Source of the DNA: Bacillota bacterium | Lineage (GTDB): Bacteria; Bacillota; Clostridia; Christensenellales; Aristaeellaceae | Direction of reading: 5' to 3' | Assembly: GCA_023425025.1 (NCBI GenBank) | Contig: JAFADG010000051.1 | Coordinates: 1 to 64,000 of the forward strand | DNA length: 64,000 bases | Shown: positions 49,706 to 59,160 of the stretch, in pieces | Numbering within the stretch: position 1 is the first letter of the stretch | Layout: each line of letters opens with the position of its first letter | Notes under the pieces: model-generated | Seen by the model: the letters and a program-made list of their open reading frames with translations, nothing else | Told to the model about the DNA's origin: nothing | The model's database searches: none | Translations under genes and position numbers: made by a program

Positions 49706-50893
49706 TCATGACGAGGGATTGCTAGGCAAAGCGCATATGGATGTATCCGCGGGAATCCTTTTCACGCTCTCCCGCAGAACGATTTCGGTTTCGATTTTGT
49801 TCGATTCGATTTCTTTTGACGGATCTTCAATCCGCCGCATCAGGAGTGCGGCCACCTCTTTGCAAAAGCGGTTCACGGGCTGCCTGACCGTGGTGAGGCC
49901 GATGGACATGTAGCTGAGAAAAACGTTATCCGTATACCCGGCGATGGACAGCTCCTCCGGCACCCGGATGCCCCGGGACAGCGCCTGGTTCAGCAACTCC
50001 TTGGCGATAAAATCGTTTCCGCAGAACACACAGGTAATATTGTCGCCGGCGATCCTGTCCATGAAATCCCGGTACTGCTCGTCCGTCTCCTCGACGTCCA
50101 ATTCATACACCATTCGCTTGTCGTACTTCATGTCCCGGGATAAAATGGCGTCCTGAAAACCGCGCACCCGTTCCTGGCGGCTATATGCCTCCGATAGGGT
50201 GGAGGTCAAAAAGCAGATCTTTTCGTGTCCCATGCCGATGAGATAATTGGTCATGTCAAAGGCACCCTTGTAGTGGTCGTGGGAGACGCTGTCCAGCGAG
50301 AGCTCCCGAAAAATCGTGTCGATGAGCACGATGGGATAGCGATTGAGCTGCATGCGAAGCAATTGATCCCCGCAAAAGCGCCTGCTGGTCGGGAACAAAA
50401 TGATACCGGCGACGCCCCCCAGCGCGGAAAGTTCTTTGAGCGCATCCTCCTCCAATTGGGAAGAAGCGCGGCTCAGCCGGAGCACAATATTGTATCCCGC
50501 CTGCAGAAAATAGCGCTCGAGGCCTGCTACGATCTCGGTGCAGTATGGATCAAACTGCGGAACGATCACGCCCACAAAGTTTTTGTGCGCGTCCTGGGAA
50601 AAGCCGTCTTCAGATTTACCGTCTGCGGGATCCCTTTCCGATTTATAGCTGCCGCTGCGCGGCTTTCGATAGATATAGCCTTCATCTTCCAGGGCGTTCA
50701 GCGCCATCTTGCCGACCATCTTGCTCACACCGTATTCCTTGGCGATGGCGCCTTCCGAAGGCAGCTTTTGGTGAGCGGACATATTGGCGCCGGAAATTTT
50801 CCTGAGAATGTCTTCCTTGACGGCCTTGTATAACGCGGTGCCCGCGCTCTCCGTCCCGCTTGAAATCGCGGCATCCTTTTTCTCCAAAGCCAT
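49706..50893 (-). CDS. AraR-like regulator (GntR DNA-binding plus LacI-type sensor)
   Basis: A 395-residue regulator. Residues 20-90 form a GntR winged helix (KLPSEGAIAKEYGVSKMVGK, GYIYRKPRSGSYKS). Residues 110-385 are a periplasmic-binding-protein-like sensor of the LacI/AraR type (FVGVIVPQFDPYCTEIVAGL, IVLIDTIFRELSLDSVSHDH). AraR of B. subtilis has this layout and is released by its sugar. It follows the solute-binding gene on the same strand but has its own promoter with an operator-like dyad that recurs upstream of the transporter operon. The ATG at 50893 is chosen; a GTG at 50896 also reads. Confidence 0.88.
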   Translation of the reverse strand: MALEKKDAAISSGTESAGTALYKAVKEDILRKISGANMSAHQKLPSEGAIAKEYGVSKMVGKMALNALEDEGYIYRKPRSGSYKSERDPADGKSEDGFSQDAHKNFVGVIVPQFDPYCTEIVAGLERYFLQAGYNIVLRLSRASSQLEEDALKELSALGGVAGIILFPTSRRFCGDQLLRMQLNRYPIVLIDTIFRELSLDSVSHDHYKGAFDMTNYLIGMGHEKICFLTSTLSEAYSRQERVRGFQDAILSRDMKYDKRMVYELDVEETDEQYRDFMDRIAGDNITCVFCGNDFIAKELLNQALSRGIRVPEELSIAGYTDNVFLSYMSIGLTTVRQPVNRFCKEVAALLMRRIEDPSKEIESNKIETEIVLRESVKRIPADTSICALPSNPSS

Positions 50894-50926
50894 CACACCT
50901 CCATCCCTGTTCCGAGGATAATCTAC

Positions 50927-50955
50927 AGGATACTACAACAAACGTAACGTTGCAA
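50927..50955 (-). promoter_or_regulatory. Promoter and putative operator of the AraR-like gene
   Basis: Minus strand: TTGCAA (50950-50955), 17 bases, TATCCT (50927-50932). The spacer holds AACGTTACGTT, a dyad overlapping the -35 side. The same arrangement occurs at 54796-54824. Confidence 0.6.
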
Positions 50956-50964
50956 GAGGGGAAA

Positions 50965-50992
50965 GGCCGGGGTGCGGCGAGCACACCCCGGC
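50965..50992. terminator. Hairpin between the solute-binding gene and the regulator
   Basis: GGCCGGGGTG pairs with CACCCCGGCC; a CTTTTC run follows on the plus strand and CTTTCCCC on the minus strand. It probably ends the transporter operon. Confidence 0.65.
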
Positions 50993-51021
50993 CTCTTTTC
51001 ACTGTAATACGCTCAAGGCTT

Positions 51022-52698
51022 TTAGTACGCCGCGTCCTCGCGGGAATCGAACATCTGCTGGGCATATTCCAGGAAGCCGGTGATCATGCCACCATTCTTG
51101 GTGCGAACCATTTCCTGATAGCTCTTGAGGATCTCAAGCGCTTCCGCTTCGGTGTTGGCGAAATAGGCGCGCTCCCTGTACTGCTTCTGGGTTTCACTGT
51201 CAAGGATCTCCGTCATGACGGCGTCGTAATCCTTGTAGGTGCTTACCAGGCTCGAGAGGGGATAGCCGGCAAGGCGCTCCACAGGGCGCTGCAGCTTGTA
51301 GTCTTCGATCTCTTTCACCGCCGCATCGGCTCCGCCCGCTTCGCGCTCGCCCCACCAGGTGAGCTTGCTGTTGGAGATGAACCGGCCGCCCAGGTAGTAG
51401 CCAATGCCCTTTTCCCTAAGGCCTTCGTCATAGATATCCCGGCCATCACGCTTGATGGTGAGCCATTCTTCCTTCAGGCGGGGTTGGCCGTCCGCGTTCA
51501 TTTCATAGGTGTCGCCCTCGATGCCGTATTCGCACAGGCGCATGCCTTCTTCGCTGTTGATGTAGTCAAGCCAGGCCAGCGCCGCTTCCGGATTTTTGCA
51601 CGCGGTGGTGATCAGGAACGCGTGGGCGCCGTGGCGGCCCATCTGCTCGGTTTGCTTCAGCGGCGTACCATCCAGGTAGGTCATCGGGCCCACCGGGATG
51701 TAGCGCATCTCCGGATTGCTGTTGTACAGCCCCGTGAGCTTGGTGGAGTTGACGATCACGCTGTACTGCGCGGCGGCGAACAGCGCGGTACCGTTGCCGA
51801 CCTTCTCATCGGCCTGGCCGTCGTTCTGCTTGAAGCACTCTTTGTCCAGCAGGTTCTCCTTGACAAGCTTCCACAGGAACATATGCTTGTTGAGGAACTT
51901 GTCGGTGAGCACGTCCAAGGTGATCTTGCCGTTCTCATCCTTGTTAAAAGTATCGGTGAGCTTTTTCTCGTTGAAGCTCTCGGCATAGCGGCCGTAGTCC
52001 CAGCCTTCGTGATAGGTGGTGGCCACGATGGTGTCGTTGCCGTTCACATCCTTGAAGCCATAGTCGCGGGCCTTGACCATGAACTCATAGAGCTGCTCGC
52101 TGGTCTTGATGTCCGCCACGTTGACGCCCAGCGCCGCGGGCACGTCGCCGCGCACAAATACGCCGTAGGCCCAGTTGGTGATGTTCGCCTCATCGCCCGG
52201 GGTCTCTACCGGGATGACATAACGGTGTCCTCCAAAGGACGGATCGTCGATGTCATTCTCCAGGAAGGCCTGAGAAATAACGCCCACGTCAAAGGCGTCC
52301 TTAAGGTTGGGATAGTTCGGAACCAGGTCCTCTACCGCAACCAGCATGCCTTCGCGAGCGGCCTTCTTGATGACCGCGGTCTCGCCGGCGTTGCCGCCCC
52401 AGTAGGGCGCGTCGATCATGTCGGGCATGTCGCCGGAGGCGAAGAGCAGGTTGAGCTTCTCGGTCTCGCTCATCATGATGCTTTCAATGATCACGGTGAC
52501 GCCGGTCTTTTCCTTGATCGCCTTGGCTACTTCGTTGTTGTACAGATCGCTGGGATGCTTCATCGCGCCGTTCCAGCAGTTAAGCAGCGTGAGCGTCACC
52601 TCTTCCTGCTTCTGCGGGTCCGCGGCCGCCGCAAAAGTGGTGACCAGCGTGGACAGCATCGTAAGTACCAGGAGCATCGAGAACAACTTTTTCCGCAT
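51022..52698 (-). CDS. Extracellular solute-binding protein of an LplB/YtcP-type importer
   Basis: A 558-residue exported protein. Residues 1-26 are a signal peptide with an AAAA-type end, but there is no lipobox cysteine, unlike most solute-binding proteins of this group. The mature part is a family 1 binding protein of the LipO type (LLFASGDMPDMIDAPYWGGN, PEAALAWLDYINSEEGMRL). It captures an oligosaccharide or glycoside for the two permeases encoded upstream. The start at 52698 has GGGAGAG. No ATPase gene is present, so a shared MsmX-type ATPase is expected. Confidence 0.85.
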   Translation of the reverse strand: MRKKLFSMLLVLTMLSTLVTTFAAAADPQKQEEVTLTLLNCWNGAMKHPSDLYNNEVAKAIKEKTGVTVIIESIMMSETEKLNLLFASGDMPDMIDAPYWGGNAGETAVIKKAAREGMLVAVEDLVPNYPNLKDAFDVGVISQAFLENDIDDPSFGGHRYVIPVETPGDEANITNWAYGVFVRGDVPAALGVNVADIKTSEQLYEFMVKARDYGFKDVNGNDTIVATTYHEGWDYGRYAESFNEKKLTDTFNKDENGKITLDVLTDKFLNKHMFLWKLVKENLLDKECFKQNDGQADEKVGNGTALFAAAQYSVIVNSTKLTGLYNSNPEMRYIPVGPMTYLDGTPLKQTEQMGRHGAHAFLITTACKNPEAALAWLDYINSEEGMRLCEYGIEGDTYEMNADGQPRLKEEWLTIKRDGRDIYDEGLREKGIGYYLGGRFISNSKLTWWGEREAGGADAAVKEIEDYKLQRPVERLAGYPLSSLVSTYKDYDAVMTEILDSETQKQYRERAYFANTEAEALEILKSYQEMVRTKNGGMITGFLEYAQQMFDSREDAAY

Positions 52699-52756
52699 GA
52701 AATTCTCTCCCATCCATTTTATTTATAGGTAAGCTCCCTTACCTATGGATCTCGTT

Positions 52757-53641
52757 TCATCCCTTCACCGAGCCGATCATGACGCCCTTCACGTAATATT
52801 TCTGCAGGAAGGGGTATACCACCACGATGGGCATCGTCAGGATCATGACGAATGCCATCTGCATCGATTGGGGCGTGTAGGAGGTAAGCGTAAGGGTGGT
52901 GGTCTCCTGGCCGGACTTTACCGAAGAGGTGGACGCCTCGCTCAAGAGAATTTTCAAAAGCGTAGCGGCAGGAACCAGGTTCGTCTTGCTCTGGTAATAT
53001 GCACCCATGAACCAGTCATTCCACCGCCCGACGCCGATGAACAGCGCAAGGGTCGCCAGAATGGGCATGGACAGGGGCAAATAGATACGGAACAGGATCG
53101 TCAGCTCCCCAGCCCCGTCTATGTGGGCGGATTCGCGCATCTCGCTTGGAATATTGTTAAAGTACGTACGCAGCAGCAGGAAGTTGAAAAAGCTGTATGC
53201 CGTCGGTATCACGTAAAGCCAAATGCTCTTGGTAAGCCCCAGATCCCGCAAAAGGATGTAATAGGGGATCATGCCGCCGCTGAAAATGGTGGTAAAAAAG
53301 AAGAAGAATGAGAAAAACGAACGGCCCGGAAGTGTTTTGACCGATATTGCGTAGGCGAACAACGCCGTGGCCAAGAGGCTTAATACCACGCTCAACGCCG
53401 TGGTAATCACCGAAATTTGAAGGGACGCAAAGATGCGCGGATCCCGAAACGCCAGCATATAGTTTTCGATGGTAAACTCTCTGGGGAAGAAGTACACGCC
53501 GCCGCGCGCGAAGTCCCGGCCCGTATTGAACGACGCCACCAGCACATACCAGAAAGGGTACAGCGCCATCAGGCCGAACAGCAGCAAAAACGTATAATTG
53601 AACACCTTAAAGATTTTTTGGGAGCCGGTTTCGCCGATCAT
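52757..53641 (-). CDS. Sugar ABC transporter permease (YtcP type)
   Basis: A 294-residue inner-membrane permease with six helices. The EAA loop is MRESAHIDGAGELTILFRIY followed by LPLSMP, the contact for the ATPase. YtcP-type permeases pair with LplB-type ones in importers for complex glycosides. The ATG at 53641 lies nine bases after GGAAGG; the one at 53650 would sit on the SD itself. It lies four bases or so after the LplB gene stop region and is 58 bases before the binding-protein gene. Confidence 0.9.
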   Translation of the reverse strand: MIGETGSQKIFKVFNYTFLLLFGLMALYPFWYVLVASFNTGRDFARGGVYFFPREFTIENYMLAFRDPRIFASLQISVITTALSVVLSLLATALFAYAISVKTLPGRSFFSFFFFFTTIFSGGMIPYYILLRDLGLTKSIWLYVIPTAYSFFNFLLLRTYFNNIPSEMRESAHIDGAGELTILFRIYLPLSMPILATLALFIGVGRWNDWFMGAYYQSKTNLVPAATLLKILLSEASTSSVKSGQETTTLTLTSYTPQSMQMAFVMILTMPIVVVYPFLQKYYVKGVMIGSVKG

Positions 53642-53680
53642 GCACGACATCCTTCCTTTTTCCACGCCGAAGCGCACATC

Positions 53681-54631
53681 TTACCACAGCCCGACATCCA
53701 TCGTTTTCTTCGCGACGAAGTTTGCCAGCGACATGAGAATCAGCGCCATGACCGATTTGGTCAGCCCGATGGCGGTGGCATACTCAAACTTGCCGTACTG
53801 GAGGCCGCGCTTTAAGACGTACGTATCAATGATCTCGGAATAGACGTAATTGTCGGGCTGCTGGAAAAGCATGATCGGGTCCAGGCCCAGGTTCAACAGA
53901 TTTCCGATGGCCATGATCAGCATGATGCCGATGGTGCCCATAATCCCGGGCAGCGTTACGTGAAGCACGCACTTGAATTTGCCCGCGCCGTCGATTCGCG
54001 CGGCTTCATAAATCTCCGGGCTTATCCCGGTGAGCGCCGCAAGATAAATGATGGAGCCCCAGCCCGCACCCTTCCATATATCAGAAAGAATCACCATCGG
54101 GTAGAAATACTCCCGCCGTCCCATAAAAAATACAGACTCCAGCCCCATGCCCTTGCGAATGTTGTTGATGATGCCGCCGTAGGGCGAAAACACCGCGGTC
54201 ATAATCGATATGACAACGACCCAAGAGACGAAGTGCGGAAGGTAGCTCATCGTTTGAACAGTCTTTTTGAACCGGCTCGCCTGCACTTCATTGATCAGCA
54301 GCGCCAGCAGAATCGGCGCGGGAAAGCACAACAGAAGCTTCAGCCCGTTGATGGAGAGCGTGTTCCTGACCACCGTATAAAAGTCCAGATCCTGCAAAAA
54401 CGCCCGGAAGTGCTTGAATCCCACCCAGGGGCTGCCTCCGAAGCCCAGGTTGTACTTGTAATCCTTGAAGGCAATTTGGGCCCCGTACATGGGGTAGTAT
54501 GCGAAGATAATCAGCCAAATAAGTCCAAAAGAAAGAAACACATAGAGCATCCAGTGCTGCCGGATCCGCCGGGGGAGGGAGCTTCCGCCTTTTGTGAGCA
54601 GCGTGCGCCCTTTCGCGATTTCTTGTGTCAT
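53681..54631 (-). CDS. Sugar ABC transporter permease (LplB type)
   Basis: A 316-residue permease with six helices. Typical features are FAYYPMYGAQIAFKDYKYN near the N-terminus and the EAA loop IYEAARIDGAGKFKCVLHVT followed by LPGIMG. It is the first gene of the transporter operon, directly downstream of the operator-containing promoter at 54796-54824. The ATG at 54631 is six bases after AGGAGG; the ATG at 54637 abuts it. Confidence 0.9.
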   Translation of the reverse strand: MTQEIAKGRTLLTKGGSSLPRRIRQHWMLYVFLSFGLIWLIIFAYYPMYGAQIAFKDYKYNLGFGGSPWVGFKHFRAFLQDLDFYTVVRNTLSINGLKLLLCFPAPILLALLINEVQASRFKKTVQTMSYLPHFVSWVVVISIMTAVFSPYGGIINNIRKGMGLESVFFMGRREYFYPMVILSDIWKGAGWGSIIYLAALTGISPEIYEAARIDGAGKFKCVLHVTLPGIMGTIGIMLIMAIGNLLNLGLDPIMLFQQPDNYVYSEIIDTYVLKRGLQYGKFEYATAIGLTKSVMALILMSLANFVAKKTMDVGLW

Positions 54632-54795
54632 GCGCATCCTCCTGGTTCTATGTGATATATATCAGTTTTTCCCGGCCGGTCCGCATCAAGGTCCATGGGG
54701 ATAAATAGACTTCTATATATTATGTCTATATTCATTGATTTATCGCAATGAATTTTGTTTATTAAGTTACACGCGCTTTATCAGAACGTAAGGTC

Positions 54796-54824
54796 ATCAT
54801 AGCATGTTTCTCAAACGTTTGCAA
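54796..54824 (-). promoter_or_regulatory. Promoter and putative operator of the transporter operon
   Basis: Minus strand: TTGCAA (54819-54824), 17 bases, TATGAT (54796-54801). The palindrome CAAACGTTTG (54812-54821) lies between them. The layout mirrors the promoter of the AraR-like gene, so one repressor probably controls both. The rest of 54632-54949 is AT-rich and has no gene; a TACAAT box at 54897-54902 may serve the divergent activase gene. Confidence 0.6.
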
Positions 54825-54949
54825 GTGGAATGTACCAGGTTGTTAAAAAAAATATCAAATTTTTTGTGGGGTATACGCTTTTCCCGGAGAGTGTGGTACA
54901 ATGTGGGAAGCGCAATCGCAATCGTATATGAGCGCCCGAGGAGTATACC

Positions 54950-55882
54950 ATGCAAACGAGCGGGATGGTTTTCGACATTCAGCGCTTTGCCCTTCACGAC
55001 GGCCCCGGAATTCGCACCACGGTCTTCCTGAAGGGATGTTCGAATCAATGTGAGTGGTGTCACAACCCCGAATCATTAAGCTTGCAGACTCAAATACAGT
55101 ATTATCCCAGCCGGTGCTCAAGCTGCGGGCTATGTGTTTCCGTTTGCCCCCGCGACGCGCACGCGTTGGAGAGTAACGGACACGTGTATGATCGGGGGTT
55201 GTGTGATGGATGCGGGCTGTGCGCCGGCGTCTGCAACACCCAGGCGCTGATATGCTCGGGCAGGCGGATGAGCGCCGAAGAGGTGCTTTTGGAGGTTAAC
55301 GAAGACAAAGCCTATTACAAAAGCTCCGGCGGCGGGATGACCGTCTCCGGCGGGGAGCCCGCGCTTCAAAAAGAGTTCCTCGCGGCGCTTTTGCAGGGCG
55401 CGAAGGAAAAGGGCATACACACCGCGGTGGAGACGGCGGGGAATTATCCCTTTTCGAATATTGAGCCATCGCTTTCGTTCATCGACCTGGTGCTCTTCGA
55501 CGTGAAAGCGTTTAGCCCGGAAATTTACCGGCGCTATATCCACGGGGACCGCGAGACGATCCTTGATACGCTTATGAGGCTCGATGCGGCAGGAAAAAAG
55601 ATCATCGCCCGTACACCCGTCATCGGCGGCGTGAACGATACGCCACAAGAGATCGAGGCGGTTGCGGCGCACGTTTGCAAGCTTCAAAACCTCGTCCATT
55701 ATCAGTTGATCCCCTATCACGCACTGGGCAATGCCAAGCGCGAGGCGCTTTCCGAGGAAGCAAAGGATTTTTATACCCCGGCGAATGAATCGATGGCGGC
55801 GCTTGAGAGGGCCGCTGCGAAATATGTTCCTGTTTATAACGTAAAGCGGGGATTTGTCAAGGAGGAGCAGGAAAAGCAATGA
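54950..55882 (+). CDS. Glycyl-radical enzyme activating enzyme
   Basis: A 310-residue radical SAM activase. The cluster motif is C30-x3-C34-x2-C37 (CSNQCEWC). Two further 4Fe-4S sites form a ferredoxin-like insert: C56, C59, C62, C66 and C85, C88, C91, C95. This insert marks activases of eliminating and decarboxylating glycyl radical enzymes, not that of simple pyruvate formate-lyase. The enzyme uses S-adenosylmethionine to make the glycyl radical on the next gene's product, with which it overlaps by four bases. GAGGAG lies six bases before its ATG. Confidence 0.93.
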   Translation: MQTSGMVFDIQRFALHDGPGIRTTVFLKGCSNQCEWCHNPESLSLQTQIQYYPSRCSSCGLCVSVCPRDAHALESNGHVYDRGLCDGCGLCAGVCNTQALICSGRRMSAEEVLLEVNEDKAYYKSSGGGMTVSGGEPALQKEFLAALLQGAKEKGIHTAVETAGNYPFSNIEPSLSFIDLVLFDVKAFSPEIYRRYIHGDRETILDTLMRLDAAGKKIIARTPVIGGVNDTPQEIEAVAAHVCKLQNLVHYQLIPYHALGNAKREALSEEAKDFYTPANESMAALERAAAKYVPVYNVKRGFVKEEQEKQ

Positions 55883-58023
55883 TGGCAAGCTATCAGCAGC
55901 GCAACGAGGAAATCCGCAAAACAAAACTTAACTTCAACGACCAGAAGCTCAAAATCGCCGGGCAATACGACAACGACGACCATGGCTGGGTGCCGATGGG
56001 ACGGGTGAAGCACGAGGCCTTCAGGGATGAAAAAAGCGGCCTGGTAACAGGAATGGAAGCGGTATCAAAGACTTTTTGCGCGTTTATTGACGCGCACCCA
56101 ACGTACGTGCACCCCTACAGCGCCATTGCCGGCGCGTGGGCCCACGCGTGCGAGCTTCCCGATCCCTGGCGGCCCGATCAGCGGCGGGACGACCTGATTC
56201 CCCTCTGGGAAAAGTACAACATCCGCAACCGCGGCATCTACGCCATGAACCATGTAGCGCCCGACATGAACATCGGCCTGGAACTTGGCTGGGGCGGGCT
56301 GCTGAAAAAGATCCGCTACTACCGCGAAAAGAACCATCCGGAGGATGCTTCGTTTTACGATGGCGAAGAGCGCGTGGTGGTAGCGGTTCAAAACTGGATG
56401 CGCCGGCATGTTCAATATGCCCGGGAGACGGCGGCGCGGGAATCGGACGCGTTCATCCGCAAAAACCTTTCGGATATCGCCGATATCAACGAATGGCTCA
56501 TCGACAACCCGCCCAGAACCCTGCGCGAAGCGGTGCAATTCCTGGGCTGGTTTCAAACCATCGACCGCATGTATTACACCGGCGGCGCGCTGCAGGAGCT
56601 GGATGAGCTGCTGCGCCCTTATTACGAGCGGGACGTGAAAAACGGCGTGATCACAGACGACGAGGAGGTCGTGTGGTACATCGTATCGCTGCTGTTCAAC
56701 GACACGCATTACAGCCAAATCGGCGGCCAGCACCCGGTAGAGGGCACGGACCTTTCAAGCCGCATGTCGTTTTTGATCCTGGAGGGCATGCACAGGCTGC
56801 GCATTCCTTCCAACATCGCCATGCGGCTGCACGAGAATACGAACGACGAGCTTTTGACCCGCTGCGTCCAGTACCTGTTCGAGGACGGCACCGGCGTGTG
56901 CTATTCCTGCTCGGGCGGGCTGGACAAAGGCTATATGCGCAACGGCCGGCCCCAGGCGCTGGCCCGCATGCGCGCCAAGGTCGGCTGCAACTGGACGGCG
57001 CTGCCGGGCATTGAGTATTGCCTGCAGGATGTGACGCGCGTCTGCCTGGCAAAGCCCATGACCCTGGCCCTCGATGAGATGATGGCCTCGGGTGAAGAAA
57101 AGTCCATGGAGAACCTGCTGGCCCGGTACGAGGCGCATCTTAAAATCGCAGTGGACGTTATCAAGCAGGGGTTTGACTGGCATGTGAAATACAAGCATCT
57201 GAACCGGCCCGAAATCATCTACAACCTCTTCGCCCACGGCCCCATCGAGCGCGGCATAGACATGTCCGCGGGCGGCGTGGACATCATCAATTTCGCCTGC
57301 GACGGCACGGCGCTGGCCACGGTGGCGGACTCCCTGGCGGCCATCGAGCAGCGCGTGGTTAGGGAGCGTGCGCTTTCCTGGGAGGAACTGCACGCGGCGC
57401 TTACGGCGGATTTCGAGGGCTATGAGGAGACCCGTCTTCTGCTAAAAAACGTTCCGCATTTTGGCAGCGGAAACTCCCGGGCCGATTACTACGCCAAATA
57501 TGTGGCGGACCTTTATTCGGATTTGATGCGCCTTACCCCCACCAACGACGGATATATCGTGCTGCCGGGCATCTTTTCCCACGGCGAGGTGTACAACCAC
57601 GGCCGTGCGCTGCCCGCCACGGCCAACGGCCGCCACGCGGGCGATGCGATCTCCCACTCCGCCGATCCGGACCCCGGCTTCCTGCGCGGGGGCACCGCGC
57701 CTACGGCCAAGGCCAACGCGGTGGCGCGGGTGCAGTCGGGCTGGGGCAATTCCACGCCGCTTCAGGTGGACTTTGACGCCGGGCTGGCGCAGGAAAACGG
57801 CGGCATCGAACTCATGAAGGCTTATCTCAAAGCCCACAACGACATGGGCGGCACGCTCATCAATATCAATGTCGTCTCCAAGGAAAAGCTGCTGGAAGCG
57901 CATCAGGACCCGGATAAGTACCCGGATCTGGTGGTGCGCGTGACAGGCTACAGCGCGTTCTTTAAGTCGCTGTCCAGGGAATACCGCCAACAGGTGGTGG
58001 ACCGCTGGATCGCGAACGGATAA
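55879..58023 (+). CDS. Glycyl radical enzyme with a non-canonical active-site motif
   Basis: A 714-residue glycyl radical enzyme. The radical Gly690 lies in RVTGYSAFF near the C-terminus, as in the family. The likely catalytic Cys370 lies 320 residues before it, the usual distance, in KVGCNWTALPG. Eliminases such as CutC and glycerol dehydratase have GCxEP here, with a Glu two residues on; this protein has no such Glu. C341 and C344 (CYSC) lie nearby. The activase upstream overlaps it, and two Gfo/Idh dehydrogenases follow. The substrate is unknown; the setting suggests a sugar or glycoside. ATG at 55879 or 55882. Confidence 0.85.
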   Translation: MMASYQQRNEEIRKTKLNFNDQKLKIAGQYDNDDHGWVPMGRVKHEAFRDEKSGLVTGMEAVSKTFCAFIDAHPTYVHPYSAIAGAWAHACELPDPWRPDQRRDDLIPLWEKYNIRNRGIYAMNHVAPDMNIGLELGWGGLLKKIRYYREKNHPEDASFYDGEERVVVAVQNWMRRHVQYARETAARESDAFIRKNLSDIADINEWLIDNPPRTLREAVQFLGWFQTIDRMYYTGGALQELDELLRPYYERDVKNGVITDDEEVVWYIVSLLFNDTHYSQIGGQHPVEGTDLSSRMSFLILEGMHRLRIPSNIAMRLHENTNDELLTRCVQYLFEDGTGVCYSCSGGLDKGYMRNGRPQALARMRAKVGCNWTALPGIEYCLQDVTRVCLAKPMTLALDEMMASGEEKSMENLLARYEAHLKIAVDVIKQGFDWHVKYKHLNRPEIIYNLFAHGPIERGIDMSAGGVDIINFACDGTALATVADSLAAIEQRVVRERALSWEELHAALTADFEGYEETRLLLKNVPHFGSGNSRADYYAKYVADLYSDLMRLTPTNDGYIVLPGIFSHGEVYNHGRALPATANGRHAGDAISHSADPDPGFLRGGTAPTAKANAVARVQSGWGNSTPLQVDFDAGLAQENGGIELMKAYLKAHNDMGGTLININVVSKEKLLEAHQDPDKYPDLVVRVTGYSAFFKSLSREYRQQVVDRWIANG

Positions 58024-58048
58024 GAAAAGTAAATTGGGAGGTGTTTCC

Positions 58049-59140
58049 ATGGCTAAGCTCCGCATCGGAATCGTCGGAACGGGCGGGATCGCCCACGCGC
58101 ACATGAAACCCTACATGACCTTTGACGATGTGGAAATCGTCGGCGCGTGTGATATCGTACCCGGCAAGGCGCGCGCGTTCCTGGATAAGTACGGCCTCCA
58201 CAAGGCGCCGGCGTTTGACAATGTATACGACCTTATCAAGAATGTTCAAATGGATGGCGCCAGCGTTTGCACCTACAACACCACCCACGCCGAGTGCGCC
58301 ATTGCGCTTTTAGAGGCGGGGGTTCACGTGCTGTGCGAAAAGCCCATGTCCTTTACCCTTCAAGAAGCGGTGGATATGGTGCGCGCCTCGAAAAAGGCGA
58401 ACAAATTCCTGACCATCGGCTTTCAGCCCCGGTACGATTTCATGCGCAAAAAGGTGGACGATATCATCGCTTCCGGCGCGCTGGGCAAGGTGTACTATGT
58501 GCAAAGCGGCGGCGGCCGCCGCAGGGGCATTCCGGCGGGCACGTTTGTGGACAAGTCCAAGGCCGGCTATGGCTGCCTTGGCGATATCGGCTGCTATTCC
58601 ATCGACGAGTGCCTGCACGCCATCAAGTACCCCAAGCCCCTGACCGTTTCGGCCATCGCCACCAACTACTTTGGAAAAAACCCCAAATACTGGCCCGGCG
58701 CGGATACCTTTGACGTGGATGATTTCTCCGTGGCGCTGGTGCGCATGGAAGGCGACGTTACCTATGTGTTCAAGCAATCCTGGGCCATGCACGCCGATAC
58801 CCTGGGCGACACGCTGTGGCTGGGCACCGAAGGCGCCATCAAAATCCTGAACTCGCAGGATGAACTCAAGCGCCCCTCCCGCGTGATGTATTTCACCGAT
58901 GTCAACGGTCAGCACATCGATTCGTACGTGCTCCCCACGATCCCCTTCAACGCCTATGAAGGCTCCGCGCCTGTGGACATCTGGCCGGCCAAGATGCGCG
59001 GCTTCGTGGACGCGCTTTTGACGGGCGGCCCCGCGCCGGTGCCGGGCGAGGAAATCCTGTACAACCAGGCGATCTGCGACGGCATCTACCGCTCCAGCAA
59101 GCTCCAGCGCGAAGTGGAAATTGAGATTCCGACCATATAA
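58049..59140 (+). CDS. Gfo/Idh/MocA-family oxidoreductase 1
   Basis: A 363-residue NAD(P)-dependent dehydrogenase. The Rossmann part has GTGGIAHAHM and CEKPMSFT; the Lys of EKP is the catalytic residue. The C-terminal domain begins GFQPRYDFMRKKVDDIIAS. Such enzymes oxidise or reduce sugars, inositols and anhydro-sugars, and some oxidise C3 of glycosides. It follows the glycyl radical enzyme by 25 bases with GGGAGGTG upstream, so it belongs to the same pathway. The substrate is not readable. Confidence 0.88.
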   Translation: MAKLRIGIVGTGGIAHAHMKPYMTFDDVEIVGACDIVPGKARAFLDKYGLHKAPAFDNVYDLIKNVQMDGASVCTYNTTHAECAIALLEAGVHVLCEKPMSFTLQEAVDMVRASKKANKFLTIGFQPRYDFMRKKVDDIIASGALGKVYYVQSGGGRRRGIPAGTFVDKSKAGYGCLGDIGCYSIDECLHAIKYPKPLTVSAIATNYFGKNPKYWPGADTFDVDDFSVALVRMEGDVTYVFKQSWAMHADTLGDTLWLGTEGAIKILNSQDELKRPSRVMYFTDVNGQHIDSYVLPTIPFNAYEGSAPVDIWPAKMRGFVDALLTGGPAPVPGEEILYNQAICDGIYRSSKLQREVEIEIPTI

Positions 59141-59160
59141 TAAGAGGAGGACAAAAACCT

